This document shows, piece by piece, positions 1-8,126 of a stretch of 64,000 nucleotides of DNA. The DNA is from Microcystis aeruginosa NIES-4325 (GTDB lineage: Bacteria; Cyanobacteriota; Cyanobacteriia; Cyanobacteriales; Microcystaceae). Location: the NCBI RefSeq assembly GCF_008974145.1, contig NZ_BJKP01000001.1, forward strand, positions 124,001 to 188,000, in the 5' to 3' direction. Each line of letters begins with the position of its first letter. The first letter of the stretch is position 1. The notes beneath the pieces are model-generated. The model worked only from the letters and a program-made list of their open reading frames with translations. It made no database searches and was not told where the DNA came from. A program made the position numbers and the translations under genes.

Positions 1-2
1 CC

Positions 3-836
3 CATCAAATACAGACCCCCATTTATGGCGAAAATTTAGAGGGATTATTGTCCTATATTTCCGGCAATCTGGTGGGGATTGTCAACGGTATCGATACGGA
101 GGTGTATAACCCAGCGAAAGATGTTTATCTTAAGCAGAATTTTACCCCAGAAACCCTAGAAAAACGTCTGGCCAATAAAATTGCCCTGCAAGAAGAAGTG
201 GGGCTACAGGTCAGCAGAAATGCCTTTGTCATGGGGATGGTGACGCGTTTGGTGGAACAAAAAGGTATTGATCTAGTGATGCAAATTTTAGATCGCTTTC
301 TCACCTATACCGATGCTCAATTGATTATTTTGGGTACAGGCGATCGCTATTATGAAACCCAACTATGGGAGATGACTTCCCGTTTCCGGGGGCGAATGTC
401 CCTGCATCTTCTCTATAGTGATGCCCTTTCCCGTCGCATCTATGGGGGGGCCGATGCTTTGTTAATGCCTTCCCGTTTTGAACCCTGCGGCATTTCCCAA
501 TTAATGGCCATGCGTTATGGTTGCATCCCCATGGTCCGTCGCACCGGTGGTTTAGTCGATACAGTGTCTTTCCACGACCCGATTCAGGAAAAAGGAACGG
601 GATTTAGTTTCGATCGCTATGAACCTTTAGACCTGTTTACCTGTATGATCCGGACTTGGGAAAGTTTCCGTTATAAACAGGATTGGCAAAAACTACAGCA
701 ACGGGCAATGACTCAAGATTTCAGTTGGTATAAATCCGCTTTGGAATATCTCAAAATCTACAAACAAATCACCGGACAATCGGATCAATTATCCGATGAA
801 GAAAAGGATAAATTTGTCGCCCTGACTAGCAGTTAA
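3..836 (+). CDS. glgA: Glycogen synthase, C-terminal part (5' end cut by window)
   Basis: Transfers glucose from ADP-glucose to growing glycogen in the cytosol (GT5 family). The open frame runs back past the first in-frame TTG at 48 to the window edge, so the gene is truncated by the window and about 277 codons are visible. Family hallmarks are GNLVGIVNGID with TEVYNP near the start and, in the C-terminal GT-B domain, the nucleotide-sugar binding stretch SRFEPCGISQLMAMRYG followed by VRRTGGLVDTV. The Glu of FEPCG is the expected catalytic-region acid. The visible part carries the whole nucleotide-binding domain. It ends with an acidic tail, and a short CCCCT/AGGGG hairpin follows the stop. 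Neighbours do not look co-transcribed, since the next gene is convergent. Confidence 0.95.
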   Translation, partial: HQIQTPIYGENLEGLLSYISGNLVGIVNGIDTEVYNPAKDVYLKQNFTPETLEKRLANKIALQEEVGLQVSRNAFVMGMVTRLVEQKGIDLVMQILDRFLTYTDAQLIILGTGDRYYETQLWEMTSRFRGRMSLHLLYSDALSRRIYGGADALLMPSRFEPCGISQLMAMRYGCIPMVRRTGGLVDTVSFHDPIQEKGTGFSFDRYEPLDLFTCMIRTWESFRYKQDWQKLQQRAMTQDFSWYKSALEYLKIYKQITGQSDQLSDEEKDKFVALTSS

Positions 837-885
837 ATCCCCCTGTAGTAGGGGTGAAGATCTATCCCCCCTACTCCAGCAGAAA

Positions 886-1506
886 TTAATCGGTAATGGC
901 GTTGAGAAGAACTTCCGCTAGGGTCATATCTTCCATATCATCGATAGTAATCGTGTCAACGATATCGAATTTGGCCCCTGCTGATTCTAGTTGATCGTCT
1001 AAAGCTTTAAGAAATTCGGTTGCTTGTCGATCATGTCCTACTTGAATCAGAGAAATCGCTAATTCTTGATCGTTATCGAGTTTTCGAGAAGCTTCGATAA
1101 TTTGACGCATCACCGCTTTGCGATCATCTGGTTCTCCGTCGGTAATCACCAGAATAGTTTCTCCGTTTGGTTTAGTTTTGCCGGCAGTTTTGCGCTGAAA
1201 ATAATTATTGAGGGCATCTTGGAGAACAGCGGCTAGGTCTGTCCTCCCCATCGGTTCATTTTCTTGATAAATTTGCGTCACCTTATCGGATGTAACATTA
1301 TCATAGCGTCGGAAACGTCCAGAGAAAAGATAGATAGTGATGCCGTCGGGATCGATTTCCTCGCACTTTCTAGCCAAGGCAAGGGTGGATTCTTGGGCAA
1401 TTTGCCAACGGGTTTTCTCGCTGGGTCTATCAGCCGTGGACATACTGCCACTTTTGTCAATAATCAGAGTATAATCTCTGTCCTGTACAACACTTTCACT
1501 GGCCAT
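886..1506 (-). CDS. VWA (von Willebrand factor A) domain protein
   Basis: About 206 aa, essentially one vWA domain. A full MIDAS metal site is visible: DKSGSMS near the N-terminus, a Thr in GRTDLAAVL and an Asp in VITDGEPDD. Such domains bind Mg2+ and mediate protein-protein contacts. The partner is not visible here. A longer frame begins with TTG at 1527, but the ATG at 1506 has a GGAGG ribosome site about 11 nt upstream, so I chose it. A 97-bp inverted-repeat element ends only about 35 bp upstream of this start and may sit in or replace the promoter. There is no signal peptide or membrane segment, so it is probably cytosolic. Confidence 0.85.
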   Translation of the reverse strand: MASESVVQDRDYTLIIDKSGSMSTADRPSEKTRWQIAQESTLALARKCEEIDPDGITIYLFSGRFRRYDNVTSDKVTQIYQENEPMGRTDLAAVLQDALNNYFQRKTAGKTKPNGETILVITDGEPDDRKAVMRQIIEASRKLDNDQELAISLIQVGHDRQATEFLKALDDQLESAGAKFDIVDTITIDDMEDMTLAEVLLNAITD

Positions 1507-1540
1507 AGGGGCTATACCTCCAAGCAATTTGCGCTCGTCC

Positions 1541-1637
1541 TATAGCGGTGTGCAGTCGTATGAGGTACAGTGTCACGAGCTATAAACCATGCTAGGCAAA
1601 GCTTAGTCTGTATCTCACTCAATCGCTTACCGCTATA
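1541..1637 (-). repeat. 97-bp MITE-like element, copy 1
   Basis: The element starts TATAGCGGTG and ends ACCGCTATA, giving terminal inverted repeats of about 9 bp around a TA dinucleotide. Its reverse complement matches copy 2 at 8030-8126 base for base, and copy 3 at 54107-54203 differs at three positions. It has no coding capacity. It lies just upstream of the VWA gene. Confidence 0.85.
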
Positions 1638-1840
1638 GTCTAATAATTATTAAACTCTAGGATGGAAACTCCACCTCGATCGACTAGGGTTTTTTAACTA
1701 TTGAGGGGGAGACAGCGCCAGCAACAGCAGAAACTATCGCCAGAAAACCGGTCGGGCTAAAATGAAAAAAGTCTGAAAATTTCTTAACCCGATACCCCAA
1801 ACAAAAAAGCGATCGCACTAATCCTACGATAAGCGATCGA

Positions 1841-2140
1841 ATGATTGGTCACAAAAAAGAGTTATTTTATTCCGAGCAGTAGTATGACAACCAAATCTAC
1901 TTTCATCCTCGCACCAAAATTGGCTTACGTTGGCTACAAGGAGTTTTTCATAAGGGACGAGAACTTCTTATGCCTATTGCCCTTCTCCCCAAAAATCCCG
2001 AACCAGTTTTTGCTTCAAAGCGAGCTGAACAAGATTTCTTTGATTTGGTTCTCTCGCATACCTGCCTTAACCTGTCAGTGATTCCCCAAGATGTGTCAGG
2101 CAGTCAGGGTTATAACCCTAAGGTTATCTGTGGCGGGTGA
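1841..2140 (+). pseudogene. Possible decayed reading frame
   Basis: From an ATG at 1841 the frame gives 13 codons, hits a TAG at 1880, then stays open for 85 codons to the TGA at 2138. The read-through translation has ordinary protein composition (for example GLRWLQGVFHKGRELL and SKRAEQDFFDLVLSH). This looks more like coding sequence than the overlapping +2 frame that opens at 1845. I do not recognise the family. It could also be chance, so confidence is low. Confidence 0.25.
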
Positions 2141-2164
2141 TGGTTAAGGGGGAGATTTTCGCTG

Positions 2165-2232
2165 TGAACAGTAAACAGCAATCAGTGAACTGAAAACTCA
2201 CATCTGATCACTGATAACTGATCACTGACTTC
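2165..2232. repeat. STRR tract (CAGTGAT/AACTGAT heptamers)
   Basis: Variants of a 7-bp unit (AGTAAAC, AGTGAAC, TGATCAC, TGATAAC) run in both orientations and can fold back on themselves. The same unit recurs in at least ten other intergenic gaps in the window. Confidence 0.7.
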
Positions 2233-2288
2233 CCAACCCCTGCTATACAATGGTTTTTGACTTGTTTTTTCGAAGGGAACGCTAAACC

Positions 2289-2546
2289 ATGTATTCGATC
2301 GATATTACCCTGAAACTCTCGCCCATCCCCATTTCCTTGCAGCGCAAGGAAGAAGCAGGAGCAGACGCTTTGTATCAAACAATTCTTAACGCTATGCGAT
2401 CGCCGAATCCCGAATTATTAGAATTAACCTGCGAAAAACAAACCGATAAAAAGGTGGCGGTTTTTAGCAATCAGATCAGTGCGGTGATTGTGTCACAAAA
2501 ATCTGGGGCTGCCTCCACCGGTAGAGCGCCGGGGTTTGTCGCTTGA
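2289..2546 (+). CDS. Small conserved-type cyanobacterial protein, unknown function
   Basis: 85 aa beginning [20 protein letters not shown], with a central charged helix-like part and a C-terminal Gly/Ala stretch. A purine-rich GAAGGGAAC lies about 10 nt upstream of the ATG. The start, the codon use and the absence of a competing frame make it a likely gene. I do not recognise a family. It is separated from the downstream ABC ATPase gene by a 170-bp STRR-rich gap, so co-transcription is possible but not shown. Confidence 0.65.
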   Translation: MYSIDITLKLSPIPISLQRKEEAGADALYQTILNAMRSPNPELLELTCEKQTDKKVAVFSNQISAVIVSQKSGAASTGRAPGFVA

Positions 2547-2561
2547 GCCACAGAATAGTTC

Positions 2562-2704
2562 TTGAATCAGTTATCAGTGTGCAGTAACCAGTAATCAGTA
2601 ATCAGTGAGCAGTAAAAAGACAGTAGGAAACTTCTATTTAATACTGCACACTTAAAAACTCAAATCTGATAACTGATAACTGATCAGTGACACTGATAAC
2701 TGAA
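2562..2704. repeat. STRR tract between two genes
   Basis: Repeated AGTTATCAGT, AGTAATCAGT and GATAACTGATAACTGATC blocks occur in both orientations, with a short unrelated insert in the middle. The tract ends about 15 bp before the ATG of the ABC ATPase gene, so it forms that gene's 5' leader. Confidence 0.7.
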
Positions 2705-2718
2705 AAGGCTAATAATTC

Positions 2719-3387
2719 ATGACGATAAAAGTAAAAGACCTCTGGTTTAGCTGGCCGAATGGGAAATCAGTATTAAATGGCTGCTCTTTGCAAGTTCCCA
2801 GAGGAGAATTTTGGATGTTGTTGGGGACAAATGGCAGCGGTAAATCAACCCTGCTGCGATTATTAGCGGGATTATTAAAACCTAGTCGCGGGGAAATAGA
2901 GATACCCAACCCCCTCGGTTTTGTTTTTCAAAATCCCGACCATCAGTTAGTTATGCCAACAGTGGGGGCAGATGTGGCTTTTGGGTTGGTATCCGAGGGT
3001 TTATCCACGCCGGCAATTCGGGCGCGGGTGCGGGAATCCCTAGGGGCGGTGAATTTATTAGAAATGGAAAAACGACCGATATATGCTCTTAGTGGCGGAC
3101 AAAAGCAAAGAATCGCCATTGCTGGGGCTTTAGCTCGTCATTGCGAGGTTTTGCTCTTTGATGAACCCACCGCCCTTTTGGATGGGGATACTCAGTTAGA
3201 ATTAGTCTCTCAAGTGCAGAAATTGGTCAAAAACCGGGGAATTACGGCCCTTTGGGTGACCCATCGCCTTGATGAATTGGATTACAGCGATGGAGCATTT
3301 TTGTTGGAGGGTGGTAAGGTAACGGATCAGGGAAATGCCCTAGAATTAAAAGCGAGATTATTGGCAAGTGCGGCGGGAGAATCCTAG
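2719..3387 (+). CDS. ABC transporter ATP-binding protein, ECF/CbiO-like
   Basis: 222 aa, one complete ABC ATPase domain. Walker A is GTNGSGKST (36-44), the Q-loop is FQNPDHQLVMPTV (70-82), the signature is LSGGQKQR (124-131), Walker B is VLLFDEP (144-150), and the switch His lies in WVTHR near 180. The Q-loop form NPDHQL is typical of cobalt/vitamin energy-coupling-factor ATPases (CbiO/EcfA) and of the related cyanobacterial and plastid proteins. It acts at the cytosolic face of a membrane transporter. No membrane subunit is encoded nearby, so the substrate is unknown. The downstream NYN gene starts about 74 bp after the stop. Confidence 0.9.
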   Translation: MTIKVKDLWFSWPNGKSVLNGCSLQVPRGEFWMLLGTNGSGKSTLLRLLAGLLKPSRGEIEIPNPLGFVFQNPDHQLVMPTVGADVAFGLVSEGLSTPAIRARVRESLGAVNLLEMEKRPIYALSGGQKQRIAIAGALARHCEVLLFDEPTALLDGDTQLELVSQVQKLVKNRGITALWVTHRLDELDYSDGAFLLEGGKVTDQGNALELKARLLASAAGES

Positions 3388-3460
3388 ATTTTTTGTTAAT
3401 ATCATTAGGACGCTGTTTTTTAGAACTGCCCTTAATGCCACACGAATTACTCTCAAAGCC

Positions 3461-4021
3461 ATGCTTAACTCTTCTGATCGTTCTCTCCTGCTGGTTGACG
3501 GCTACAACGTCATCGGCGCTTGGCCGTCCCTGAAAAAAATTAGCGATCGCCACGGTCTCGAACCGGCGCGAGACAAGTTAATTGAAACCCTAATCGGTTA
3601 CACCCACCATCAGGGTTATCAAACCCAAATCGTCTTCGATTCCTACCTTCAAGATACCCCCGGCAGCCAGGAACGCTACACTAACCATTTATCGGTTTAT
3701 TTTACCGCTCACGCTCAAACCGCCGACACCTATATCGAGAAAACCTGTGCCGATTTTTGGCACGATCGCGCCCCAGCTATCGGACGCATTATCGTCGCTA
3801 CCTCTGATAATGCCCAAAAAATGACCGTTATGGGTTATGGGGCCCAGTGGATTTCCGCTCAACGTCTGGAAATCGAGGTGGATTTAACCGGTCGTCGTCT
3901 GAGAAAATCCCAGAGTTCTTCTCAAAGTCCCAAAGGGCGTTTTTTATTCCATTCTCTCGATGCTAAGGTGCAACAGAAATTAGAGAAAATGCGCCACGGA
4001 ATTAGTTATCAAAAACCTTGA
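3461..4021 (+). CDS. NYN-domain ribonuclease, YacP/Rae1-like
   Basis: 186 aa from the ATG at 3461. The frame extends upstream into the ABC gene, but that part (RFFVNIIRTLFFRTALN) looks non-homologous. The NYN/PIN-like fold shows LLVDGYNVIGAWP with the first catalytic Asp near residue 12, a middle acidic segment (IVFDSY) and IVATSDNAQ with the third acidic site. YacP (Rae1) of Bacillus is a ribosome-associated endoribonuclease, so an RNA-cleaving role is plausible. Lengths agree with that family. It is likely expressed with the ABC gene upstream, and a hairpin that could terminate it follows at 4059. Confidence 0.85.
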   Translation: MLNSSDRSLLLVDGYNVIGAWPSLKKISDRHGLEPARDKLIETLIGYTHHQGYQTQIVFDSYLQDTPGSQERYTNHLSVYFTAHAQTADTYIEKTCADFWHDRAPAIGRIIVATSDNAQKMTVMGYGAQWISAQRLEIEVDLTGRRLRKSQSSSQSPKGRFLFHSLDAKVQQKLEKMRHGISYQKP

Positions 4022-4058
4022 CAAATTACCTCAAATATGTATCGACAAAATCCCCATT

Positions 4059-4082
4059 AGAGGCACAGGTAACTGTGTCTCT
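4059..4082. terminator. Hairpin between convergent genes
   Basis: AGAGGCACAG pairs with CTGTGTCTCT around a GTAA loop with one G-U pair, followed by AGGCTTTT. It sits between the convergent NYN and sfsA genes. Confidence 0.5.
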
Positions 4083-4148
4083 AGGCTTTTCAAGGTCAGT
4101 TGCGGTTCGAGGATTTTGTTAAAAGCCGGCCGATCTAAACCACTGGTT

Positions 4149-4868
4149 TCACAGCTGCAATTCTGCTAAACCTAAATAATTAATTCCCGTGGGTGTCACT
4201 TGGAAGCGACAGGGTAAAACTTTGACTCCTTTAGCCACTGCTTGACGCAATAACTGCCCGTATTTAGCATCTTTACTATCCCCCGGAGCAAACCGGTCAC
4301 AATCACCCCGATTGATAAAGTAGAGCATAATCGCCTCCGCTGCTGGCAATAAAGCCATTAATTCGTTTAAATGCTTCTGTCCTCGCGTGGTGACAGTATC
4401 GGGAAAAAGTGCCGTTTCTCCCTGATTCCAAGTGGTATTTTTAACCTCGATATAGGTGAGGGAATTATCACCATGGGTCAACAGAAAATCAATTCTACTG
4501 CCATTATTTTGACCGTAGGCCACTTCCGATCGCACTTCGGTGTCATTTTTGACCAAATCGGGAAAAACACCTTGCAACAGGGCATTTTTCACCACCTGAT
4601 TAGGAAGATTGGTATTAACTCCCACCCAAGTCTTCCCCAGTTGAATCATCTCCCAGGTATAAGCTAATTTTCGCTTCGGGTTATCACTGCGGGAAAGATA
4701 GACCGGTTGACCCTCTACACATACATCCGTCATCGGTCCGGTATTAGCGCAATGGGCCGTAATTAATTCTCCGTTGTCCAGTTGTATATCGGCAAAAAAG
4801 CGTTTGTAACGTTTAATTAAAATACCCTGGACAAGAGAAGGATAGGTGTGAACCAACAAGGAAGTCAT
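4149..4868 (-). CDS. sfsA: SfsA family DNA/RNA nuclease-like protein (sugar fermentation stimulation)
   Basis: 239 aa from the ATG at 4868, with a TTG one codon upstream. The family signature is clear: an N-terminal OB-like part (VQGILIKRYKRFFADI), ITAHCANTGPM and YTWEMIQLG, then the C-terminal PD-(D/E)XK-like nuclease fold with SRIDFLLTH and YIEVKNTTW. The Asp of RIDF and the E-x-K of EVK form the expected metal-binding core. SfsA was first linked to maltose metabolism in E. coli, but its biochemical role is unsettled. It is a single-gene unit, convergent with the NYN gene. Length is normal. Confidence 0.93.
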   Translation of the reverse strand: MTSLLVHTYPSLVQGILIKRYKRFFADIQLDNGELITAHCANTGPMTDVCVEGQPVYLSRSDNPKRKLAYTWEMIQLGKTWVGVNTNLPNQVVKNALLQGVFPDLVKNDTEVRSEVAYGQNNGSRIDFLLTHGDNSLTYIEVKNTTWNQGETALFPDTVTTRGQKHLNELMALLPAAEAIMLYFINRGDCDRFAPGDSKDAKYGQLLRQAVAKGVKVLPCRFQVTPTGINYLGLAELQL

Positions 4869-5061
4869 CAAATTTTCGCCGGGCTATATAAAGTAAAGAA
4901 TAGCCTTTTTTTGGCATCTTAAACTGAAGAAAGGAGACCTTTCAGTTATCAGTAAACAGTAATCATACTATTTTCCTTTATTCGTAGCAGGCATTTTACT
5001 CTCTTGGGTTTGGTGGGTAAAATGTATTCTAAAATACAGTCCTGCTGGCGAGCGAATGGAA

Positions 5062-5142
5062 CGAACCACAAAGACAGAAAAGACACAAAGATTGATCGGT
5101 CTTATATAAGTTAAACTTATCACACAAAGAATAAAAGAGCCG
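5062..5142. repeat. Dispersed intergenic repeat, copy 1
   Basis: The block begins CGAACCACAAAGAC, contains the palindrome ATAAGTTAAACTTAT and ends near ATAAAAGAGCC. It aligns closely with 42555-42631, apart from a few substitutions and a 5-bp length difference. Confidence 0.7.
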
Positions 5143-5261
5143 GAATTTTACTTCCCTCTCCCTTTGGTTGTGGGGGTAAGGGAAATTAACCATCTCTGCG
5201 ATTACTTTTGAAAAATGGCATCATTGACAAGAAAACGGCAATTTTCTACTTGAGACTGTCC

Positions 5262-5310
5262 ACTAAAAACTCACATCTGATCACCGATCACTGATCACTG
5301 ATAACCGTTC
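5262..5310. repeat. STRR tract upstream of aroC
   Basis: CTCACATCTGATCACCGATCACTGATCACTG-type heptamers in tandem, directly in the 5' region of aroC. Confidence 0.6.
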
Positions 5311-5350
5311 AGGTACAATAAAACCTTGAGGCTTAATAGACATTGAGATT

Positions 5351-6451
5351 ATGGGTAACACTTTCGGACGACTATTTCGGGTTTCCACTTTTGGAGAATC
5401 TCACGGGGGTGGGGTAGGAGTGGTTATCGATGGTTGTCCTCCGCGCTTAGACATTTCCCAAGAGGAGATTCAAATCGATTTAGACCGTCGCAAACCTGGA
5501 CAAAGCAGAATCGTGACCCCGCGTCGGGAAAATGACATTTGTGAGATAATTTCGGGCGTTTTTGAAGGCAAAACCCTCGGTACACCGATCGCTATTTTAG
5601 TGCGGAATCAGGATGCTCGTTCGCAAGATTACAACGAAATGGCCGAGAAATTTCGACCTTCCCATGCGGATGCCACCTACGAGGCAAAATACGGCATTCG
5701 CAACTGGAAAGGAGGAGGCAGATCTTCGGCCCGGGAAACCATCGGCCGGGTGGCCGCAGGAGCGATCGCTAAAAAAATCCTTAAATCTGTCTATAATGTC
5801 GAGATTATCGGTTATGTGAAGCGAATTAAAGATATTGAGGCAATCATCGACCCCAACACCGTCACCCTCGACGAGGTGGAAAGTAATATGGTGCGTTGTC
5901 CCAACGAGGAAACGGCCGCCAAAATGATCGCCCTGATCGACCAAATTCGCCTGAATAAGGACTCGATCGGCGGTGTGGTGGAATGTGTAGCCAGAAATGT
6001 GCCGAAAGGTCTGGGAGAACCAGTTTTTGATAAGCTAGAAGCCGATTTAGCTAAAGGTATGATGTCCTTACCCGCGAGTAAGGGATTTGAAATCGGATCG
6101 GGATTCGCGGGAACCTTCTTAACCGGCAGCGAACACAATGACGAGTATTTTATCGATGATAACGGGGAAATTCGCACCACGAGCAATCGTTCGGGAGGCA
6201 TCCAAGGAGGAATCAGTAACGGTGAAAATATTATTATCCGCATCGCTTTTAAACCCACCGCGACTATCGGTAAAGAACAAAAAACCGTGACGCGCAGCGG
6301 GGAAGAAACCACCCTGGCAGCCAAAGGAAGACACGATCCTTGCGTTTTACCCCGGGCCGTCCCAATGGTAGAAGCGATGATGGCTTTGGTATTATGCGAT
6401 CATCTGCTCCGTTTTCAGGGACAATGTACGATTAGCGATCGCTTTTTCTAA
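5351..6451 (+). CDS. aroC: Chorismate synthase
   Basis: 366 aa. It converts 5-enolpyruvylshikimate-3-phosphate to chorismate, the last common step of aromatic amino acid synthesis, and needs reduced FMN. The three family signatures are present: GESHGG (15-20), RRKPGQS (46-52) with RIVTPRRE, and [10 protein letters not shown] in the middle. The C-terminus carries [20 protein letters not shown]. Length is normal for the bacterial enzyme. The start has a purine-rich leader (TTGAGATT) before the ATG. The GT4 gene starts 13 bp after the stop and is probably co-transcribed. Confidence 0.97.
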   Translation: MGNTFGRLFRVSTFGESHGGGVGVVIDGCPPRLDISQEEIQIDLDRRKPGQSRIVTPRRENDICEIISGVFEGKTLGTPIAILVRNQDARSQDYNEMAEKFRPSHADATYEAKYGIRNWKGGGRSSARETIGRVAAGAIAKKILKSVYNVEIIGYVKRIKDIEAIIDPNTVTLDEVESNMVRCPNEETAAKMIALIDQIRLNKDSIGGVVECVARNVPKGLGEPVFDKLEADLAKGMMSLPASKGFEIGSGFAGTFLTGSEHNDEYFIDDNGEIRTTSNRSGGIQGGISNGENIIIRIAFKPTATIGKEQKTVTRSGEETTLAAKGRHDPCVLPRAVPMVEAMMALVLCDHLLRFQGQCTISDRFF

Positions 6452-6464
6452 ACCTTTACCCGCG

Positions 6465-7667
6465 ATGAAATTTTTATTCCTTCATTCCAATTTTCCCGCC
6501 CAATTTCGCCATTTAATCACGGTTTTGGCTCAAGACCCCGGAAATCAAGTGATTTTCGGCACTACCAGGCAAGAGGGAGAGATAGCGGGGGTAAAAAAAT
6601 TTATTTACAAGGAAAGTCGCGCTGTTTCTCCCCAAACCCATCATTATGTCCGTCCCCTGGAAAGTGCGGTTTTACAAGGTCAAGCGGTTTATGGTGTTTG
6701 CCAACAACTGAAAAATCAAGGATTTTATCCCGATATTGTCTATGCACATTCTGGCTGGGGGCCGGGTCTATTTATCAAGGATATTTTCCCGAAAACTAAG
6801 TTTTTAGCCTATTTTGAATGGTTTTATCATGCCCATGGTTCCGATGCTGATTTTGATCCGGCGGATCCCCTTAATGCTGATGCCGAGGCCCGGATTAGAA
6901 TTAAAAATGCGCCAATCCTGATCGATCTGGTCAGTTGCGATCGAGGTTTATCGCCGACTATCTGGCAAAAACAACAATTTCCCAGCGAATTTCACTCGAA
7001 ACTGACGGTTTTACACGATGGCATCGATACGGACTATTTCTGTCCCCGTCCCGATGTGCAGTTAGTGATTCCAGAGATAGGTTTAGACTTATCGGGTGTT
7101 AAGGAGATTGTCACCTATGCAACCCGGGGAATGGAACCCTATCGCGGTTTTCCCCAATTTATGACGGCTGTTTCCCTAATTTTAGCCCGTCGGCCTAACT
7201 GTCATATCGTGATTGTCGGAGAGGATCGGGTCGCTTATGGGAAAACTCTACCGGACGGCAAAACCTATAAACAATTGATGTTAGAAAGCCTTTCTTTGGA
7301 TTTATCTCGGGTGCATTTTACCGGTTCTCTGCCCTACGGTCAATATAAACAGGTTTTACAGGCATCGGCGGCCCATGTCTATCTTACCCGTCCTTTTGTG
7401 CTTTCTTGGTCAATGTTAGAGGCTATGGCGATGGGTTGCGTCGTGATTGGTTCCGATACTCCCCCTGTGCGAGAATTAATTACCGATGGGGAAAATGGTT
7501 TATTAGTGGATTTCTTTTCTCCCCAACAAATAGCCGATCGCGTCGATGAAGTGTTAGATTATCCCCAGGGTTGGCAAAATCTGCGTTTAAATGCTAGGGA
7601 AACTATCAAGCAACGCTACGACCTCAAGCAATGTTTACAGGATCATCTAGATTGGTTATTGAGTTGA
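6465..7667 (+). CDS. Glycosyltransferase family 4 protein
   Basis: 400 aa with a GT-B fold. The N-terminal domain starts MKFLFLHSNFPAQFRHL. The C-terminal glycosyl-transfer domain has the VTYATRGMEPYRGFPQF loop, a HVYLTRPFVLSWSMLEAMAMG helix region with the conserved Glu, and a SDTPPVRELI...GLLVDF end. Members move sugars from nucleotide-sugar donors onto lipids, proteins or polysaccharides. The acceptor cannot be read from sequence. There is no membrane segment. It lies 13 bp after aroC in the same direction, which looks operonic although no metabolic link is obvious. Confidence 0.9.
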   Translation: MKFLFLHSNFPAQFRHLITVLAQDPGNQVIFGTTRQEGEIAGVKKFIYKESRAVSPQTHHYVRPLESAVLQGQAVYGVCQQLKNQGFYPDIVYAHSGWGPGLFIKDIFPKTKFLAYFEWFYHAHGSDADFDPADPLNADAEARIRIKNAPILIDLVSCDRGLSPTIWQKQQFPSEFHSKLTVLHDGIDTDYFCPRPDVQLVIPEIGLDLSGVKEIVTYATRGMEPYRGFPQFMTAVSLILARRPNCHIVIVGEDRVAYGKTLPDGKTYKQLMLESLSLDLSRVHFTGSLPYGQYKQVLQASAAHVYLTRPFVLSWSMLEAMAMGCVVIGSDTPPVRELITDGENGLLVDFFSPQQIADRVDEVLDYPQGWQNLRLNARETIKQRYDLKQCLQDHLDWLLS

Positions 7668-7675
7668 TTTTTCAG

Positions 7676-7716
7676 TGAACAGTAATCAGTGAATAGTAAA
7701 CAGTAATCAGTGAAAA
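7676..7716. repeat. STRR tract after the GT4 gene
   Basis: Tandem CAGTGAACAGTAATCAGTGAA heptamer variants, just after the stop codon of the glycosyltransferase gene. Confidence 0.6.
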
Positions 7717-7729
7717 GAAAGCTGCGAAC

Positions 7730-7911
7730 GGGAGCATCTCACTTACGCGATAAGTAATTATACTTAGCCTAAAAGCCACTCTTAATCGTGTCTTGGAACG
7801 AAATAGAGGCTTTTAAAGACTGCGTACATGGAGAATTAAAACAAGAATTACCCTCGAAAAGCCTATTTTTCCACTAAATATTTATGCTCATTGCAAAGGT
7901 GAGATGCTCCC
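7730..7911. mobile_element. 182-bp non-autonomous element with 13-bp inverted repeats and 9-bp target duplication
   Basis: The left end is GGGAGCATCTCAC and the right end is its exact inverse, GTGAGATGCTCCC (7899-7911). The 9-mer GCTGCGAAC flanks the element directly at 7721-7729 and 7912-7920, as expected of a target-site duplication. There is no open frame of note inside. A 9-bp duplication with such ends fits a MITE moved by an IS4-type transposase, but that assignment is inference. Confidence 0.8.
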
Positions 7912-8029
7912 GCTGCGAACTTGCCAGACCTTGCCACTTGCTACTTTCTATGTTAGCATAATTTTGCCCCCCCTAAACGGTTAAACGGTTACTGTGATTT
8001 AGAGGATAACCCAATGAACTTATTTATTA

Positions 8030-8126
8030 TATAGCGGTAAGCGATTGAGTGAGATACAGACTAAGCTTTGCCTAGCATGGTTTATAGCTCGTGACACTGT
8101 ACCTCATACGACTGCACACCGCTATA
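8030..8126 (+). repeat. 97-bp MITE-like element, copy 2
   Basis: TATAGCGGT to ACCGCTATA ends, identical in reverse complement to copy 1 at 1541-1637. Its right end overlaps the first 12 codons of the asparagine-synthase-like frame and contains the GTG start assigned to it. Confidence 0.85.

Larger units (their letters stand above)
4869..5350. other. Intergenic region between sfsA and aroC
   Basis: 482 bp without a gene. It holds an STRR fragment near 4940, a dispersed repeat at 5062-5142 with a relative at 42555-42631, and a second STRR tract at 5262-5310. sfsA and aroC are divergent here, so promoters for both must lie in this stretch. I could not single out a convincing -10/-35 pair. Confidence 0.6.

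Noticed and set aside
1264-1545. 93-codon plus-strand frame opposite the VWA gene
   Set aside because: It is the antisense shadow of the VWA coding region.
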